A DNA stretch of 64,000 bases from NCBI GenBank assembly GCA_031425195.1, contig JANPIX010000009.1:124001-188000 (forward strand), read 5' to 3'. The first letter of the stretch is position 1, and every line of letters starts with the position of its first letter. Positions 27,719 to 36,281 of the stretch are shown here, one piece after another. The position numbers and the translations under genes are program-made. The notes under the pieces were generated by a model that saw nothing but the letters and a program-made list of their open reading frames with translations, had not been told where the DNA came from and made no database searches. This DNA is from JANPIX01 sp031425195. Its GTDB lineage: Bacteria; Pseudomonadota; Alphaproteobacteria; Rhodobacterales; Rhodobacteraceae.

Positions 27719-28080
27719 CGCGCCTGACTGTCGCTGGATTCGGGTACCGCGAGGGGGCGAGCCTTGCAGCCTTGCAGGATGCCTTTGCGCGGGCGGGGGG
27801 CAAGGCGGATGCGGTCGCGACGGCGTGCGACAAGGACGGGCCGCTGGCGCAGGCCTTTGCGGCGGCGGTTGGTGTGCCGTTGCTGCTGGTCAGACCCGAC
27901 GAGATTGCACAGCAGGCGGCCGCGCCTTCGGCCCATGTTCCGGCGCGATACGGGCGGCGCAGTCTGGCCGAAGCGGCAGCCCTGGCAGGTGCGGGGCGCG
28001 GATCGGTTCTGACGGCACCGCGCATCACCTCGGCAGACCGGACGGCGACAGTTGCACTGGCAGAAGGATCGAACGAATGA
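27715..28080 (+). CDS. cobE: cobalamin biosynthesis protein CobE (CbiG C-terminal-like)
   Basis: 121 residues matching the CobE/CbiG C-terminal family: GFGYREGASLAALQDAF near the N-terminus, then ATACDKDGPLAQAFA and VPARYGRRSLAEAAAL. CobE is required for aerobic cobalamin synthesis, but its exact step is unsettled. It overlaps cobL and cobM by four bases each. Confidence 0.88.
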   Translation: MTRLTVAGFGYREGASLAALQDAFARAGGKADAVATACDKDGPLAQAFAAAVGVPLLLVRPDEIAQQAAAPSAHVPARYGRRSLAEAAALAGAGRGSVLTAPRITSADRTATVALAEGSNE

Positions 28081-28856
28081 CCGTCCACTTTATCGGTGCA
28101 GGCCCCGGCGCGCCCGACCTTATCACATTGCGGGGGCGCGACCTGATCGCCGCGTCGCCGGTGTGCCTTTACGCAGGGTCGCTGGTGCCGGAGGCGTTGC
28201 TGATGCATTGCCCGCCGGGGGCGCGGATCGTCAACACGGCGTCGATGTCGCTTGACCAGATCATCGACGACCTGGCGGCGGCACATGCGGCGGGGCAGGA
28301 TGTGGCGCGGCTGCATTCGGGTGATCTTTCGGTCTGGTCGGCCATGGGGGAACAGTTGCGCCGGTTGCGGGCACTGGACATTCCCTATGACGTGACGCCG
28401 GGTGTGCCGTCATTCGCGGCGGCGGCAGCCACGTTGGGCGCGGAACTGACCCTGCCGGGGGTGGCGCAATCCGTTGTTCTGACCCGCACTTCGGGCCGCG
28501 CCACGGCGATGCCCAAGGGCGAGGATCTTGCGAACTTCGCAGCCACGGGGGCTGTGCTGTGCATTCACCTGTCGGTTCATGTTCTGGAACAGGTGATTGA
28601 CACGCTGACGCCGCACTACGGGCCGGATTGCCCGGTTGCCGTGGTGTGGCGGGCAAGCTGGCCCGACGAAAGGGTCGTGCGTGCGACGCTGGGCACGTTG
28701 CAATCGAGCATCGTGGCAGAGATGGAGCGCACGGCACTGATCATGGTCGGCCCATCGCTGGGCGACCCTGATTTCGGTGAAAGCCGACTCTATGCCGGGG
28801 ATTATGACCGCCGCTATCGCCCGCTTGGCACTGCACCGCGGTTTCCGGGCACATGA
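28077..28856 (+). CDS. cobM: precorrin-4 C11-methyltransferase CobM
   Basis: 259 residues. SAM-dependent methylation of C11 of precorrin-4. Signatures: VHFIGAGPGAPDLITLRG, CLYAGSLVPEALL, RLHSGDLSVWSAM, TPGVPSFAAAAA and LTRTSGRATAMP. Four-base overlaps with cobE and cobB support one transcript. Confidence 0.96.
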   Translation: MTVHFIGAGPGAPDLITLRGRDLIAASPVCLYAGSLVPEALLMHCPPGARIVNTASMSLDQIIDDLAAAHAAGQDVARLHSGDLSVWSAMGEQLRRLRALDIPYDVTPGVPSFAAAAATLGAELTLPGVAQSVVLTRTSGRATAMPKGEDLANFAATGAVLCIHLSVHVLEQVIDTLTPHYGPDCPVAVVWRASWPDERVVRATLGTLQSSIVAEMERTALIMVGPSLGDPDFGESRLYAGDYDRRYRPLGTAPRFPGT

Positions 28857-30163
28857 TCGCGGGTCTGCTCATCGCGGCACCCGCCTCGGGGACTGGCAAG
28901 ACGACGGTGACGCTTGGCCTGCTGGCCGCGTTCCGGGCGCAGGGCATTGCGGTGCAACCGTTCAAATGTGGGCCGGATTATATCGACCCTGCCTTTCATG
29001 CGGCGGCGGCGGGGCGGGCGTCATTCAATCTGGACAGTTGGGCCATGCCGCCCGGCAGGATCGACGTTCTGGCAGGCGAGGCGCGTGGCGATCTGATCGT
29101 GGCCGAAGGGGCGATGGGCCTGTTCGACGGGGTGGCGCGGCCGGGTGAGGCGGGAACCGGGGCCAGTGCCGATATCGCAGCACAGATGGGGTGGCCTGTG
29201 GTGCTGGTGGTCGATGTCGGCGGGCAGGCGCAGTCGGCGGCGGCGGTGGCGCTGGGATTTGCGCGGTTTCGGCCTGACGTGCGGCTTGCCGGGGTGATTT
29301 TGAACCGGGTAGCCAGCCCCCGGCACGAGGCTTTGGTGCGCGATGGCATGGAGCGTGCGGGGATTGCAGTGTTTGGCGCGTTGCCGCGGCAACCGGACCT
29401 GAGCCTGCCGGAACGCCATCTGGGTCTGGTGCAGGCGGCTGAGACGCCCGATCTTGCCCGGCATCTGGCGGCATTGGGGGATTTTGCGGCCAAACACCTT
29501 GATCTTGTGGCCTTGCGCGCGGCGGCGGGTGCAAGCACCGAAGCCGGGACTGCCGATTTGGCAGGGGTCATCCCCCCGCCCGGGCAGCGGATCGCGCTGG
29601 CCCGCGATGCCGCGTTCAGTTTCGTCTATCCGCATCTTCTGGCAGATTGGCACCGGCAGGGGGCGGAGGTGTTGCCATTTTCGCCCTTGGCGGACGAGGC
29701 ACCTGCGGCGGATGCGGATGTTTGCTGGCTTCCCGGCGGCTATCCTGAACTGCATGCGGGGCGGCTCGCGGGTGCCGCACGCTATGTCGCGGGCCTGCGG
29801 GAATTTGCGGCCACGCGCCCGGTTCATGGCGAATGCGGGGGGTATATGGCAATGGGGGCCGGGTTGGTCGATGCGGCGGGGACGCGGCACGAGATGGCGG
29901 GGTTGCTGGGGCTGGAGACGAGTTTTGCCAAACGCAAGATGCATCTGGGATACAGGCTTGCCACGTTGCACCACGCCATGCCGGGGCTGCGGCCCGGGGC
30001 ACGGCTGCGCGGGCACGAGTTTCATTATTCGACGATCCTTGAACAACCTGATGCGCCGTTGGCCGATGTGGTTGATGCGACGGGTGCGGCTGTGGCACAA
30101 ACGGGGTCGCGCCGAGGCTGGGCCACGGGCAGCTATTTTCACCTGATCGGGCAGGCAACATGA
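28853..30163 (+). CDS. cobB: hydrogenobyrinic acid a,c-diamide synthase CobB
   Basis: 436 residues. CobB amidates the a and c carboxylates using glutamine and ATP. P-loop APASGTGKTTVTLGL at 9-23 and PFKCGPDYIDPAFH belong to the ATP domain; the glutaminase domain shows HGECGGYMAMG with the nucleophile Cys near 328. The C-terminus has LRGHEFHYSTI. It overlaps cobM and cobA by four bases each. Confidence 0.95.
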   Translation: MIAGLLIAAPASGTGKTTVTLGLLAAFRAQGIAVQPFKCGPDYIDPAFHAAAAGRASFNLDSWAMPPGRIDVLAGEARGDLIVAEGAMGLFDGVARPGEAGTGASADIAAQMGWPVVLVVDVGGQAQSAAAVALGFARFRPDVRLAGVILNRVASPRHEALVRDGMERAGIAVFGALPRQPDLSLPERHLGLVQAAETPDLARHLAALGDFAAKHLDLVALRAAAGASTEAGTADLAGVIPPPGQRIALARDAAFSFVYPHLLADWHRQGAEVLPFSPLADEAPAADADVCWLPGGYPELHAGRLAGAARYVAGLREFAATRPVHGECGGYMAMGAGLVDAAGTRHEMAGLLGLETSFAKRKMHLGYRLATLHHAMPGLRPGARLRGHEFHYSTILEQPDAPLADVVDATGAAVAQTGSRRGWATGSYFHLIGQAT

Positions 30164-30900
30164 CAGGCTTTGTATCGTTCGTGTCGTCCGGCCCGGGTGA
30201 CCCGGAATTGCTCACCGTCAGGGCGATGAACCGGCTTGGTCAGGCGGACGCGGTGCTTTACGACGATCTGTCGGCGGGGGATGTGCTGTCGCTTGCCAAG
30301 CCGGGGGCGGACCTTGTCAGCGTCGGCAAACGCGCGGGGCGCGCGTCGCCGAAGCAGGACCATGTGAGCCGCCTTCTGGTCGACTATGCGCAGGCGGGGA
30401 TGCGCGTGGTGCGGTTGAAATCCGGCGACGCGGGCATTTTCGGGCGGCTGGAGGAAGAGATCAGCGCGCTGGTCACGCATGGAATCGGGTTCGAAATCGT
30501 GCCGGGAGTGACGACTGCCTCTGCGGCAGCGGCGGCGCATGGCATCCCCCTGACCCGGCGGATGGAGGCGCGTCGCGTGCAGTTCATCACGGCGGCGGAT
30601 TTGACGGGCGGGTTGCCCGAGGGGTTGAACTGGTCCGCGCTGGCCGACCCGGGATGCACCACGGTGGTTTACATGGGGCGGCGCACGTTCCCGGCGCTGG
30701 CGGCGCGGCTGATTGCCGAGGGGCTGCCGCCCGACACGCCTGCCCTGCTGGCCGAGGCGGTGTCGACACCGGGCGAAGTTCTTGCCCGCTATACTGTGGC
30801 CAGCCTTGCGGAGCATCTGGCGGTGGCCGACAAATCTGGCGTGACGCTGATCCTGTATGGGCCGTTGTCGATGCCGTCTGACACGGGGTTTGCGCCTTGA
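30160..30900 (+). CDS. cobA: uroporphyrinogen-III C-methyltransferase CobA
   Basis: 246 residues. Adds methyl groups at C2 and C7 of uroporphyrinogen III to make precorrin-2, the entry to the pathway. Seen: FVSSGPGDPELLTVRA, VLYDDLSAGDVL, RLKSGDAGIFGRLEEE, VPGVTTASAAAAAHGIPLT and YMGRRTFPAL. It lacks the CysG oxidase/ferrochelatase domain, as expected for a dedicated CobA. It is embedded in the cobL-to-DUF1636 run. Confidence 0.95.
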   Translation: MTGFVSFVSSGPGDPELLTVRAMNRLGQADAVLYDDLSAGDVLSLAKPGADLVSVGKRAGRASPKQDHVSRLLVDYAQAGMRVVRLKSGDAGIFGRLEEEISALVTHGIGFEIVPGVTTASAAAAAHGIPLTRRMEARRVQFITAADLTGGLPEGLNWSALADPGCTTVVYMGRRTFPALAARLIAEGLPPDTPALLAEAVSTPGEVLARYTVASLAEHLAVADKSGVTLILYGPLSMPSDTGFAP

Positions 30901-31214
30901 ATATCACGCTGTGCGCCAGTTGCCCGCTTGGCTGGACAGGTTTTGCGGACGCGCTGGGTTCGGCGCTGCAAAGCGCGGGGGTTGCGGCGAACGTGGCGGT
31001 TGTGGATTGCCTTTCGGGCTGCACCCGCCCGTCGGCCATCAGCTTTCGTGCGGCGGGCAAGACGGCCTATCTGTTCGGCGATCTGACGCCCGCCGATCTG
31101 CCTGACCTTGTGACCTTTGCCCGGCTTTATCGCACCTCGCCCGATGGGGCGTTTGCGGATGCGCGCCCGCTGGGCGCGCTGCGCACCAAGGCGCTGGCGC
31201 GCATTCCGGGATAG
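30897..31214 (+). CDS. DUF1636 family protein, second copy
   Basis: 105 residues, overlapping cobA by four bases. The cysteine pattern LCASCPLGW (CxxC at about 5-8) and VDCLSGCTRPSAISF (CLSGC) followed by GKTAYLFGDL matches the riboswitch-proximal DUF1636 gene at 17805, although the sequences are diverged and this copy lacks the third Cys of the second motif. Cluster or metal binding is inferred. Its place as last gene of the corrin run ties it to cobalamin synthesis. Confidence 0.78.
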   Translation: MNITLCASCPLGWTGFADALGSALQSAGVAANVAVVDCLSGCTRPSAISFRAAGKTAYLFGDLTPADLPDLVTFARLYRTSPDGAFADARPLGALRTKALARIPG

Positions 31215-31287
31215 GCGTCGCCCCCGGCCTGCCGAAAGACGCATTTCGCCTTGACCGAAGGGCGCGGCACGGGCACACAGAAATGGT

Positions 31288-31490
31288 CTGGTGTTCCAAC
31301 AAACGTGCAAAGCACGGGAAGATCAAACGGGAATGGGGAACGGGCGGACCTTCAAGGGCGCCCCAAGCCTCAGCCGCCCCCGCGACTGTATGCGGCGAGC
31401 CGGCTTCCATCGTGCCACTGGCCTTCGGGCTGGGAAGGCGGAAGTCCGGCATTGACCCGCGAGCCAGGAAACCGGCCAGGCTGAACGTAA
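31288..31490 (+). promoter_or_regulatory. cobalamin riboswitch upstream of cbtBA
   Basis: Conserved B12-riboswitch blocks: ACGGGAATGGGGAACG, the B12-box region CAGCCGCCCCCGCGACTGT, GCCACTG with GGGAAGGCG, and CGAGCCAGGAAACCGGCC. The outer helix ends are less certain than in the first copy, so the boundaries are approximate. A perfect hairpin GCCGTC/GACGGC (31499-31516) lies directly before the GAGGAG ribosome-binding site and may be the switching element. Confidence 0.9.
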
Positions 31491-31498
31491 CCCATTGC

Positions 31499-31516
31499 GC
31501 CGTCGGGTGTGACGGC
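31499..31516 (+). promoter_or_regulatory. hairpin next to the cbtB ribosome-binding site
   Basis: GCCGTC and GACGGC form a six-pair stem with a GGGTGT loop ending at the edge of the GAGGAG SD of cbtB. Its position suggests a translational expression platform for the riboswitch; this is inference. Confidence 0.45.
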
Positions 31517-31525
31517 GAGGAGAAG

Positions 31526-31696
31526 ATGATGACGACGAATACAGTCGCGACCCCGGTTGCAACCAGCCTTGTTCAGGTGATTTTTGTGGCGCTGATCGGC
31601 GCGACCATCCTGTTCGTGGCCGGCCATGCGCAGTCTGCAACCTTGCACGATGCCGCCCACGACGTGCGCCATGCGACCGGCTTTCCCTGCCACTGA
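31526..31696 (+). CDS. cbtB: CbtB, predicted cobalt transporter small subunit
   Basis: 56 residues. One membrane helix (about 14-34, VQVIFVALIGATILFVAGHA) followed by the family-diagnostic C-terminal HDAAHDVRHATGFPCH, whose His and Cys probably bind cobalt. CbtB occurs with CbtA behind B12 riboswitches and is predicted to import Co2+. Start ATG 31526 or ATG 31529 (better spaced from GAGGAG); the difference is one residue. Confidence 0.92.
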   Translation: MMTTNTVATPVATSLVQVIFVALIGATILFVAGHAQSATLHDAAHDVRHATGFPCH

Positions 31697-31715
31697 CGTG
31701 AACACCTCATTCGCG

Positions 31716-32456
31716 ATGGTCAATCGCATGGTCACAGCCGGCCTGCTTGCAGGTTTTGCGGCGGGGCTTTTGGCTGCCGTTTTGCATTTTGCCTTTGTGC
31801 AGGATCTGATCCTGACGGGTGAAACCTATGAAACCGGTGAGGTGATCCATTTCGGCGGGGTTGCGCTGGATGAGGCGGCGGCCCCGGCGCATGATCACAG
31901 CCATGCCGAAGGCACGCCCGCACATTCACACGACACCGGCGGCGCGGAGTCGCCGGACATGACGCGCAATGCATTGACCGTGCTTTTCACGGCATTGGTC
32001 TATGTCGGTTATGCCATCATGCTGATCGCGGGGTTCGCTTTTGCGGGCAATCTGGGGATCACGATCGGCCCGGCGCAGGGTGTGCTTTGGGGGATCGGCG
32101 GCTTTGCGGCGTTTCAGCTTGCGCCCGCAATGGGCTTGCCGCCCGAACTTCCGGGCACATTGGCCGCCGAACTGTCGGCACGGCAACTGTGGTGGTGGGG
32201 CACGGCACTGTCCACGGCAGCGGGGCTTGGCCTTTTGGGGTATGGCAAGAACATCGGGATTGCTGCACTGGGCGTGGTTATGGTGGCGGCACCGCATCTG
32301 ATTGGTGCGCCGCAGCCGGACGGGTATTCTGGTGTTGCCCCGCCCGAACTTGCGGCCGCATTTTCGGCGCGGGTTCTGGGCGTGGGGCTGGTGGTCTGGG
32401 CGGTAATGGGCGGGGTTGCCGCACGGTTGTGGACGCGCCCTGCTGTGGAGCGGTAG
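31716..32456 (+). CDS. cbtA: CbtA, predicted cobalt transporter membrane subunit
   Basis: 246 residues with about five membrane helices, the first at 5-25 (VTAGLLAGFAAGLLAAVLHF). A His-rich loop HDHSHAEGTPAHSHD at about 57-71 could collect Co2+. Other family traits are GLPPELPGT and the ARQLWWWGTALSTA segment. It lies 19 bases after cbtB and shares its riboswitch. No good SD is visible for ATG 31716; GTG 31698 or ATG 31728 are alternatives. Confidence 0.88.
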   Translation: MVNRMVTAGLLAGFAAGLLAAVLHFAFVQDLILTGETYETGEVIHFGGVALDEAAAPAHDHSHAEGTPAHSHDTGGAESPDMTRNALTVLFTALVYVGYAIMLIAGFAFAGNLGITIGPAQGVLWGIGGFAAFQLAPAMGLPPELPGTLAAELSARQLWWWGTALSTAAGLGLLGYGKNIGIAALGVVMVAAPHLIGAPQPDGYSGVAPPELAAAFSARVLGVGLVVWAVMGGVAARLWTRPAVER

Positions 32457-32491
32457 TTGCTTCCGGTGTGGCCCTTTTGGTGCATTTCACC

Positions 32492-33238
32492 ATGATCGAA
32501 CTGGTTCTGGTGGGAATGGGGTCGGGCAACCCGGATCATCTGACCTTGCAGGCGATTGCGGCGCTGAACAGCGTCGACATCATCCTGGTGCCGCAAAAGG
32601 GTGAGACAAAGGCCGATCTTGCCGGGTTACGCCGCGCCATGCTGGAGCGGTTTGTGACAAACCCCGACGTGCGGCAGGTGCCCCTTGATCTGCCAACGCG
32701 GGATGAGGGTATTGCCGATTATGGCAACCGGGTGCTGGCCTGGCACGATGCGATTGCGGGCGTCTGGGCAGGTGCCATTGCGGCGAACCTGCCCGGCGGG
32801 GGGCGGGTTGCGCTGCTTGTCTGGGGCGATCCGGGGCTTTACGACAGCACGCTGCGCATCGCAGAACGGCTGAGGCCCGCGCCCAAGGTGACGGTCATAC
32901 CGGGGATCACGTCAATTCAGGCGCTGACGGCGGCGCATGGCATTCCGCTGAACGACATCGGCGCGCCCTTTGTCGTGACCACCGGACGGCGGTTGCGCGA
33001 CGAAGGCTTTCCGCCCGGTGTCGATACCTGTGTGGTGATGCTGGACGGCGAGTGTTCGTTTCAGACGCTTGACCCCGAGGGGTTCGCGATCTGGTGGGCA
33101 GGCCATGCCGCGATGACCGAAGAGATCATCGACAGCGGGCTGTTGGCGCAGGCCGGCCCCCGGATCGTGACAGCAAGGGCCGAGGCGCGGGCGCGGCACG
33201 GCTGGATCATGGATATCTACCTGCTGCGCCGGGTCTGA
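32492..33238 (+). CDS. cobF: precorrin-6A synthase (deacetylating) CobF
   Basis: 248 residues from ATG 32492. CobF methylates C1 of precorrin-5 and releases acetate, a step specific to the aerobic route. Seen: ELVLVGMGSGNPDHLTLQA, VPQKGETKADLAGLRR, LLVWGDPGLYDSTLRIAERL and VIPGITSIQALTAAHGIPL. It probably belongs to the cbtB-cbtA transcript (35-base gap) and so to the second riboswitch regulon. Confidence 0.95.
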   Translation: MIELVLVGMGSGNPDHLTLQAIAALNSVDIILVPQKGETKADLAGLRRAMLERFVTNPDVRQVPLDLPTRDEGIADYGNRVLAWHDAIAGVWAGAIAANLPGGGRVALLVWGDPGLYDSTLRIAERLRPAPKVTVIPGITSIQALTAAHGIPLNDIGAPFVVTTGRRLRDEGFPPGVDTCVVMLDGECSFQTLDPEGFAIWWAGHAAMTEEIIDSGLLAQAGPRIVTARAEARARHGWIMDIYLLRRV

Positions 33239-33241
33239 GGG

Positions 33242-33260
33242 CCGGGGGCATGGCCCCCGG
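33242..33260. terminator. strong hairpin between convergent cobF and FAH genes
   Basis: CCGGGGGC and GCCCCCGG pair perfectly around a three-base loop in the 28-base gap between two convergent stop codons. No T-run is present, so it is either a bidirectional terminator or a transcript-end stabiliser. Confidence 0.6.
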
Positions 33261-33266
33261 TGCGGT

Positions 33267-34112
33267 TCAGATGTCGTCCACGCAGACCTGACGTTGTTCG
33301 CCAAGCCCTTCGATGCCCAGGGCAACCACATCGCCAGATTTGAGGTAATGCGGGGGTTTTTTGCCCATGCCCACGCCGGGCGGCGTGCCGGTGGAGATGA
33401 TGTCGCCGGGGTGCAGGGTCATGAACTGCGACAGGTAGCTTACGATATGTGCGACGCCGTACACCATGGTGCGGGTCGATCCGTCCTGCATGCGGGTGCC
33501 ATTCACCGTCAGCCACATGGAAAGCGCGTGCGGGTCGGGCACTTCGTCGCGCGTGACAAGCCACGGGCCGGTCTGGCCAAAGTTGTCGCAGGATTTGCCC
33601 TTGGTCCATTGGCCCGACCGTTCCGTCTGGAAGGCGCGTTCCGACACATCGTTGATCACGGCATAGCCTGCGACATGGTTCAGGGCATCGGCCTCGGTCA
33701 CATATTTGGCGGCGGTGCCGATGATGACGCCAAGTTCAACCTCCCAGTCCGTCTTTTGCGAGGTGCGGGGGATGATGATGGGGTCAGTTGGCCCGCAGAT
33801 CGCGCTGGTGGCTTTCATGAAGATGACGGGTTCAGGCGGGACGTTCAGGCCGCTTTCGGCGGCGTGGTCGGCATAGTTCAGGCCGATGCAGATGAATTTG
33901 CCCGTGCCCGCCACGCAGGCCCCAAGGCGCGTGTCAGAGGGGACAACCGGCAAGGACGCGGCGTCGATCCCGCGCAGCATGGCCAGACCGGCATCCGACA
34001 GGGTTGTGCCCGCGATATCGGGCACATGGCCTGTCAGATCGCGGATCGTGCCGTCGACATGCAGCACTCCGGGTTTTTCGGCCCCGCGCGGCCCGTGGCG
34101 AAGTAGTTTCAA
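33267..34112 (-). CDS. fumarylacetoacetate hydrolase family protein, probable 2,4-diketo-3-deoxy-L-fuconate hydrolase
   Basis: 281 residues. The FAH fold is shown by FICIGLNYADHAAESG (about 72-87), the metal ligands in DWEVELGVIIG, and the C-terminal ISTGTPPGVGMG. Family members cleave C-C bonds of 2,4-diketo acids. Together with the SDR, lactonase, dehydratase and FucU genes, this fits the last step of the non-phosphorylating L-fucose route: hydrolysis to pyruvate and L-lactate. The substrate is inferred from context; an L-rhamnose-type route would use similar enzymes. Confidence 0.85.
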   Translation of the reverse strand: MKLLRHGPRGAEKPGVLHVDGTIRDLTGHVPDIAGTTLSDAGLAMLRGIDAASLPVVPSDTRLGACVAGTGKFICIGLNYADHAAESGLNVPPEPVIFMKATSAICGPTDPIIIPRTSQKTDWEVELGVIIGTAAKYVTEADALNHVAGYAVINDVSERAFQTERSGQWTKGKSCDNFGQTGPWLVTRDEVPDPHALSMWLTVNGTRMQDGSTRTMVYGVAHIVSYLSQFMTLHPGDIISTGTPPGVGMGKKPPHYLKSGDVVALGIEGLGEQRQVCVDDI

Positions 34113-34123
34113 GGCGTTTCCTT

Positions 34124-34861
34124 TCAGGTATTGGTCCAGCCGCCGTCGATCACATGGGCCACACCCGTGGTGTAGCTGCTTTCGTCGGAGGCGAGGTAAA
34201 GGACAAGGGCCGCAATCTCTTCTGGTGTGCCGATGCGGCCGATGGGTTGGCGGGCGATAAAGGCCGCGCGGGCGGCGTCATAATCGCCGGTTGCGCGCAG
34301 GCGGGCCTCGAGGCTTGGGCTTTCGACGGTGCCGGGGCAGACCGCGTTGCAGCGGATGCCGCGCGTGATGAAGTCTGCGGCGATGGATTTGGTCATGCCC
34401 ACGACACCCGCCTTGGTCGCGGCATAGACATAGCGGTTCGGGGCGGCCATGTAGGCGCCAACGGCAGAGGCCACGTTGATGATCGAACCGCCGCCCGCGT
34501 CCAGCATGCCGGGCAGGAAGGCACGGCACATGCGGTGCATGGCGGTCATGTTCAGGCTGACCGAGAAATCCCACTGGTCATCGTCGCATTCAAGGATGGT
34601 GCCTGCCGCCACAAAGCCTGCGCAGTTCAACAGCACGTTGACCGGCCTGACGTCAGCCACCGCAGCGGCAATTGCGGCGGGATCGCGCACGTCAAGGACG
34701 CGGGTTTCGATGCCCGGTGCTGTCAGGGTTGCCAGTGCAGCAGCATCCCGGTCGGTCGCGATGACCGTGGCCCCCTCGCGCGCCATGGCGATGGCCGATG
34801 CGCGCCCGATGCCTGCGCCGGCACCTGTGACAAGTGCGCGTTTGCCCTTAAGCCTGTCCAT
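34124..34861 (-). CDS. SDR-family dehydrogenase, probable 2-keto-3-deoxy-L-fuconate dehydrogenase
   Basis: 245 residues from ATG 34861, overlapping the ribokinase gene by 14 bases. Classical SDR motifs: NAD site TGAGAGIGRASA at about 12-23, NCAGF, the catalytic Ser in NVASAVGAY and Tyr-x3-Lys in YVYAATKAG (Tyr149/Lys153 approx.). The C-terminal VIDGGWTNT is typical of 2-keto-3-deoxy-sugar-acid dehydrogenases of sugar clusters. Oxidation of C4 of 2-keto-3-deoxy-L-fuconate is inferred from neighbours. Confidence 0.87.
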   Translation of the reverse strand: MDRLKGKRALVTGAGAGIGRASAIAMAREGATVIATDRDAAALATLTAPGIETRVLDVRDPAAIAAAVADVRPVNVLLNCAGFVAAGTILECDDDQWDFSVSLNMTAMHRMCRAFLPGMLDAGGGSIINVASAVGAYMAAPNRYVYAATKAGVVGMTKSIAADFITRGIRCNAVCPGTVESPSLEARLRATGDYDAARAAFIARQPIGRIGTPEEIAALVLYLASDESSYTTGVAHVIDGGWTNT

Positions 34862-35798
34862 CTTCCACACTCCTGTTTTCGCCTGACAACAGCGCCTCGA
34901 TTTCCGCCCGCGACCCCATGGAGGCAGCGGCCCCGGCGCGGGTGACCGATACCCCCGCCGTGGCACAGCCAAAGCGCAGCGCCTCGGCCACGGGTTTGCC
35001 TTCGGCCAGTGCGACGGCAAATCCGCCGTTGAACGCATCACCCGCCCCTGTGGTTTCCACCACCGGCCCTGCCTTGACGGCGGGCACATGCAGTGTCTGA
35101 TGGCGGTCACGGTACAGCACCCCTTGCGCGCCCAGTGTCATGACGACGGCCCCGACCCCACGGCCAAGAAGGGCATTGGCGGCCTGTTCCGCCTCGGCCC
35201 GGTTGGTGACGGGCAGGCCGGTCAGCAATTCCGCCTCGGATTCGTTGGGCGTCAGATAATCGCACAGGGCCAGCATGTCGTCGGACAGGGTGGCCGCAGG
35301 GGCAGGGTTCAACACGGTTGTCACGCCTGCGGCCCGCGCAATCTGCAAGGCGCGCAGGGCGGCATCGATGGGTTGTTCCAGTTGGGTGACGAACACGGCG
35401 GCGTTGCGGATAAGATCCGCCTTTTCTTCAACATCGGCCACGGAAATGCGCCCGGCAGCCCCCGCCGCAACAATGATCGCGTTATCGCCCGACGTATCAT
35501 CGACAAAGATGAACGCAGCCCCGGTATAGCTTTGCGCGTCGACGATCACCTCGGGGTGGACCCCTGCCCGCGCCCAGGTGGCGCGCGCGATGTCGGCAAA
35601 GGCGTCATCGCCAAGTCGGGTGACAAAGTGGACATTGCCGCCCGCCTTGGCCGCCGCGACGGACTGGTTCGATCCTTTGCCGCCGGGGCCAAGCACGAAG
35701 GACTTGCCCAGAATGGTTTCGCCCAGTTTGGGCATGCGGGCGGCGCGGTACGAAGTGTCGGCCACGAAGATGCCCAGAATGACGATCGGTTTTACCAT
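34848..35798 (-). CDS. rbsK: ribokinase (PfkB family)
   Basis: 316 residues. PfkB signatures GPGGKGSNQSVAAAKAGG near 38-55 and the catalytic/anion-hole motif VVETTGAGDAFNGGFAVAL near 255-273 place it as a ribokinase, which phosphorylates D-ribose at O5 with ATP. A kinase is not needed in the non-phosphorylating fucose route, so it may serve ribose or another pentose converted by the neighbouring FucU/RbsD-family mutarotase. That link is inference. It is co-directional with FucU, 13 bases apart. Confidence 0.88.
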   Translation of the reverse strand: MVKPIVILGIFVADTSYRAARMPKLGETILGKSFVLGPGGKGSNQSVAAAKAGGNVHFVTRLGDDAFADIARATWARAGVHPEVIVDAQSYTGAAFIFVDDTSGDNAIIVAAGAAGRISVADVEEKADLIRNAAVFVTQLEQPIDAALRALQIARAAGVTTVLNPAPAATLSDDMLALCDYLTPNESEAELLTGLPVTNRAEAEQAANALLGRGVGAVVMTLGAQGVLYRDRHQTLHVPAVKAGPVVETTGAGDAFNGGFAVALAEGKPVAEALRFGCATAGVSVTRAGAAASMGSRAEIEALLSGENRSVEDGQA

Positions 35799-35811
35799 GG
35801 GTGCGGGCCTG

Positions 35812-36270
35812 TCACGATGTCTGGGCAGGCGGGGGGATCACACCCTTGCGCAGCAGGATGCAGCCATAAAAGCGCGTTTCGCCCGTCTGGATCACCGCAT
35901 AGGCGCGTCGCGCCTGTTCGTAAAAGGCATAGCGTTCGATGCCGATCATCGGGGCCGACCGGCCTTCGGCGGTGTCGATGATGGTCTGCACGTCGGCCTG
36001 CAGCGGTTCGATCCGGTCGGGGTGGCCCACGACCTGCATCCGCCCGGCGGGATCATCGAAGGTGTCGAGCGGCAGAACCGTCAGGATGGCCTGAATGGCC
36101 TGCGGTGTGGTCAGGTTTTCCATCCGCAGCAGGCGGCCAACCGTGGTGTGACGGGCAATGCTGTCGGCGGGAAAGTTGGTATCGGCGACGATCAGCGTGT
36201 CGCCGTGGCCCATCGCACGCAGCGCATGCAGAACGTCGGCATTCAGGCGGTGGTCAAGGCCTTTGAGCAT
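35812..36270 (-). CDS. fucU: L-fucose mutarotase (FucU/RbsD family)
   Basis: 152 residues. FucU interconverts alpha and beta anomers of L-fucose and can also act on ribopyranose. Seen: MLKGLDHRLNADVLHALRAMGHGDTLIVAD segments (KGLDHRLNADVLHALRAMG, GDTLIVADTNFP) with the His of the active site, and the FucU-specific ERYAFYEQARRAYAVIQTGE. The family makes ring-shaped oligomers. Start 36270 lies 11 bases after the SGNH gene stop. Confidence 0.9.
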   Translation of the reverse strand: MLKGLDHRLNADVLHALRAMGHGDTLIVADTNFPADSIARHTTVGRLLRMENLTTPQAIQAILTVLPLDTFDDPAGRMQVVGHPDRIEPLQADVQTIIDTAEGRSAPMIGIERYAFYEQARRAYAVIQTGETRFYGCILLRKGVIPPPAQTS

Positions 36271-36281
36271 CGGGCGATCCT

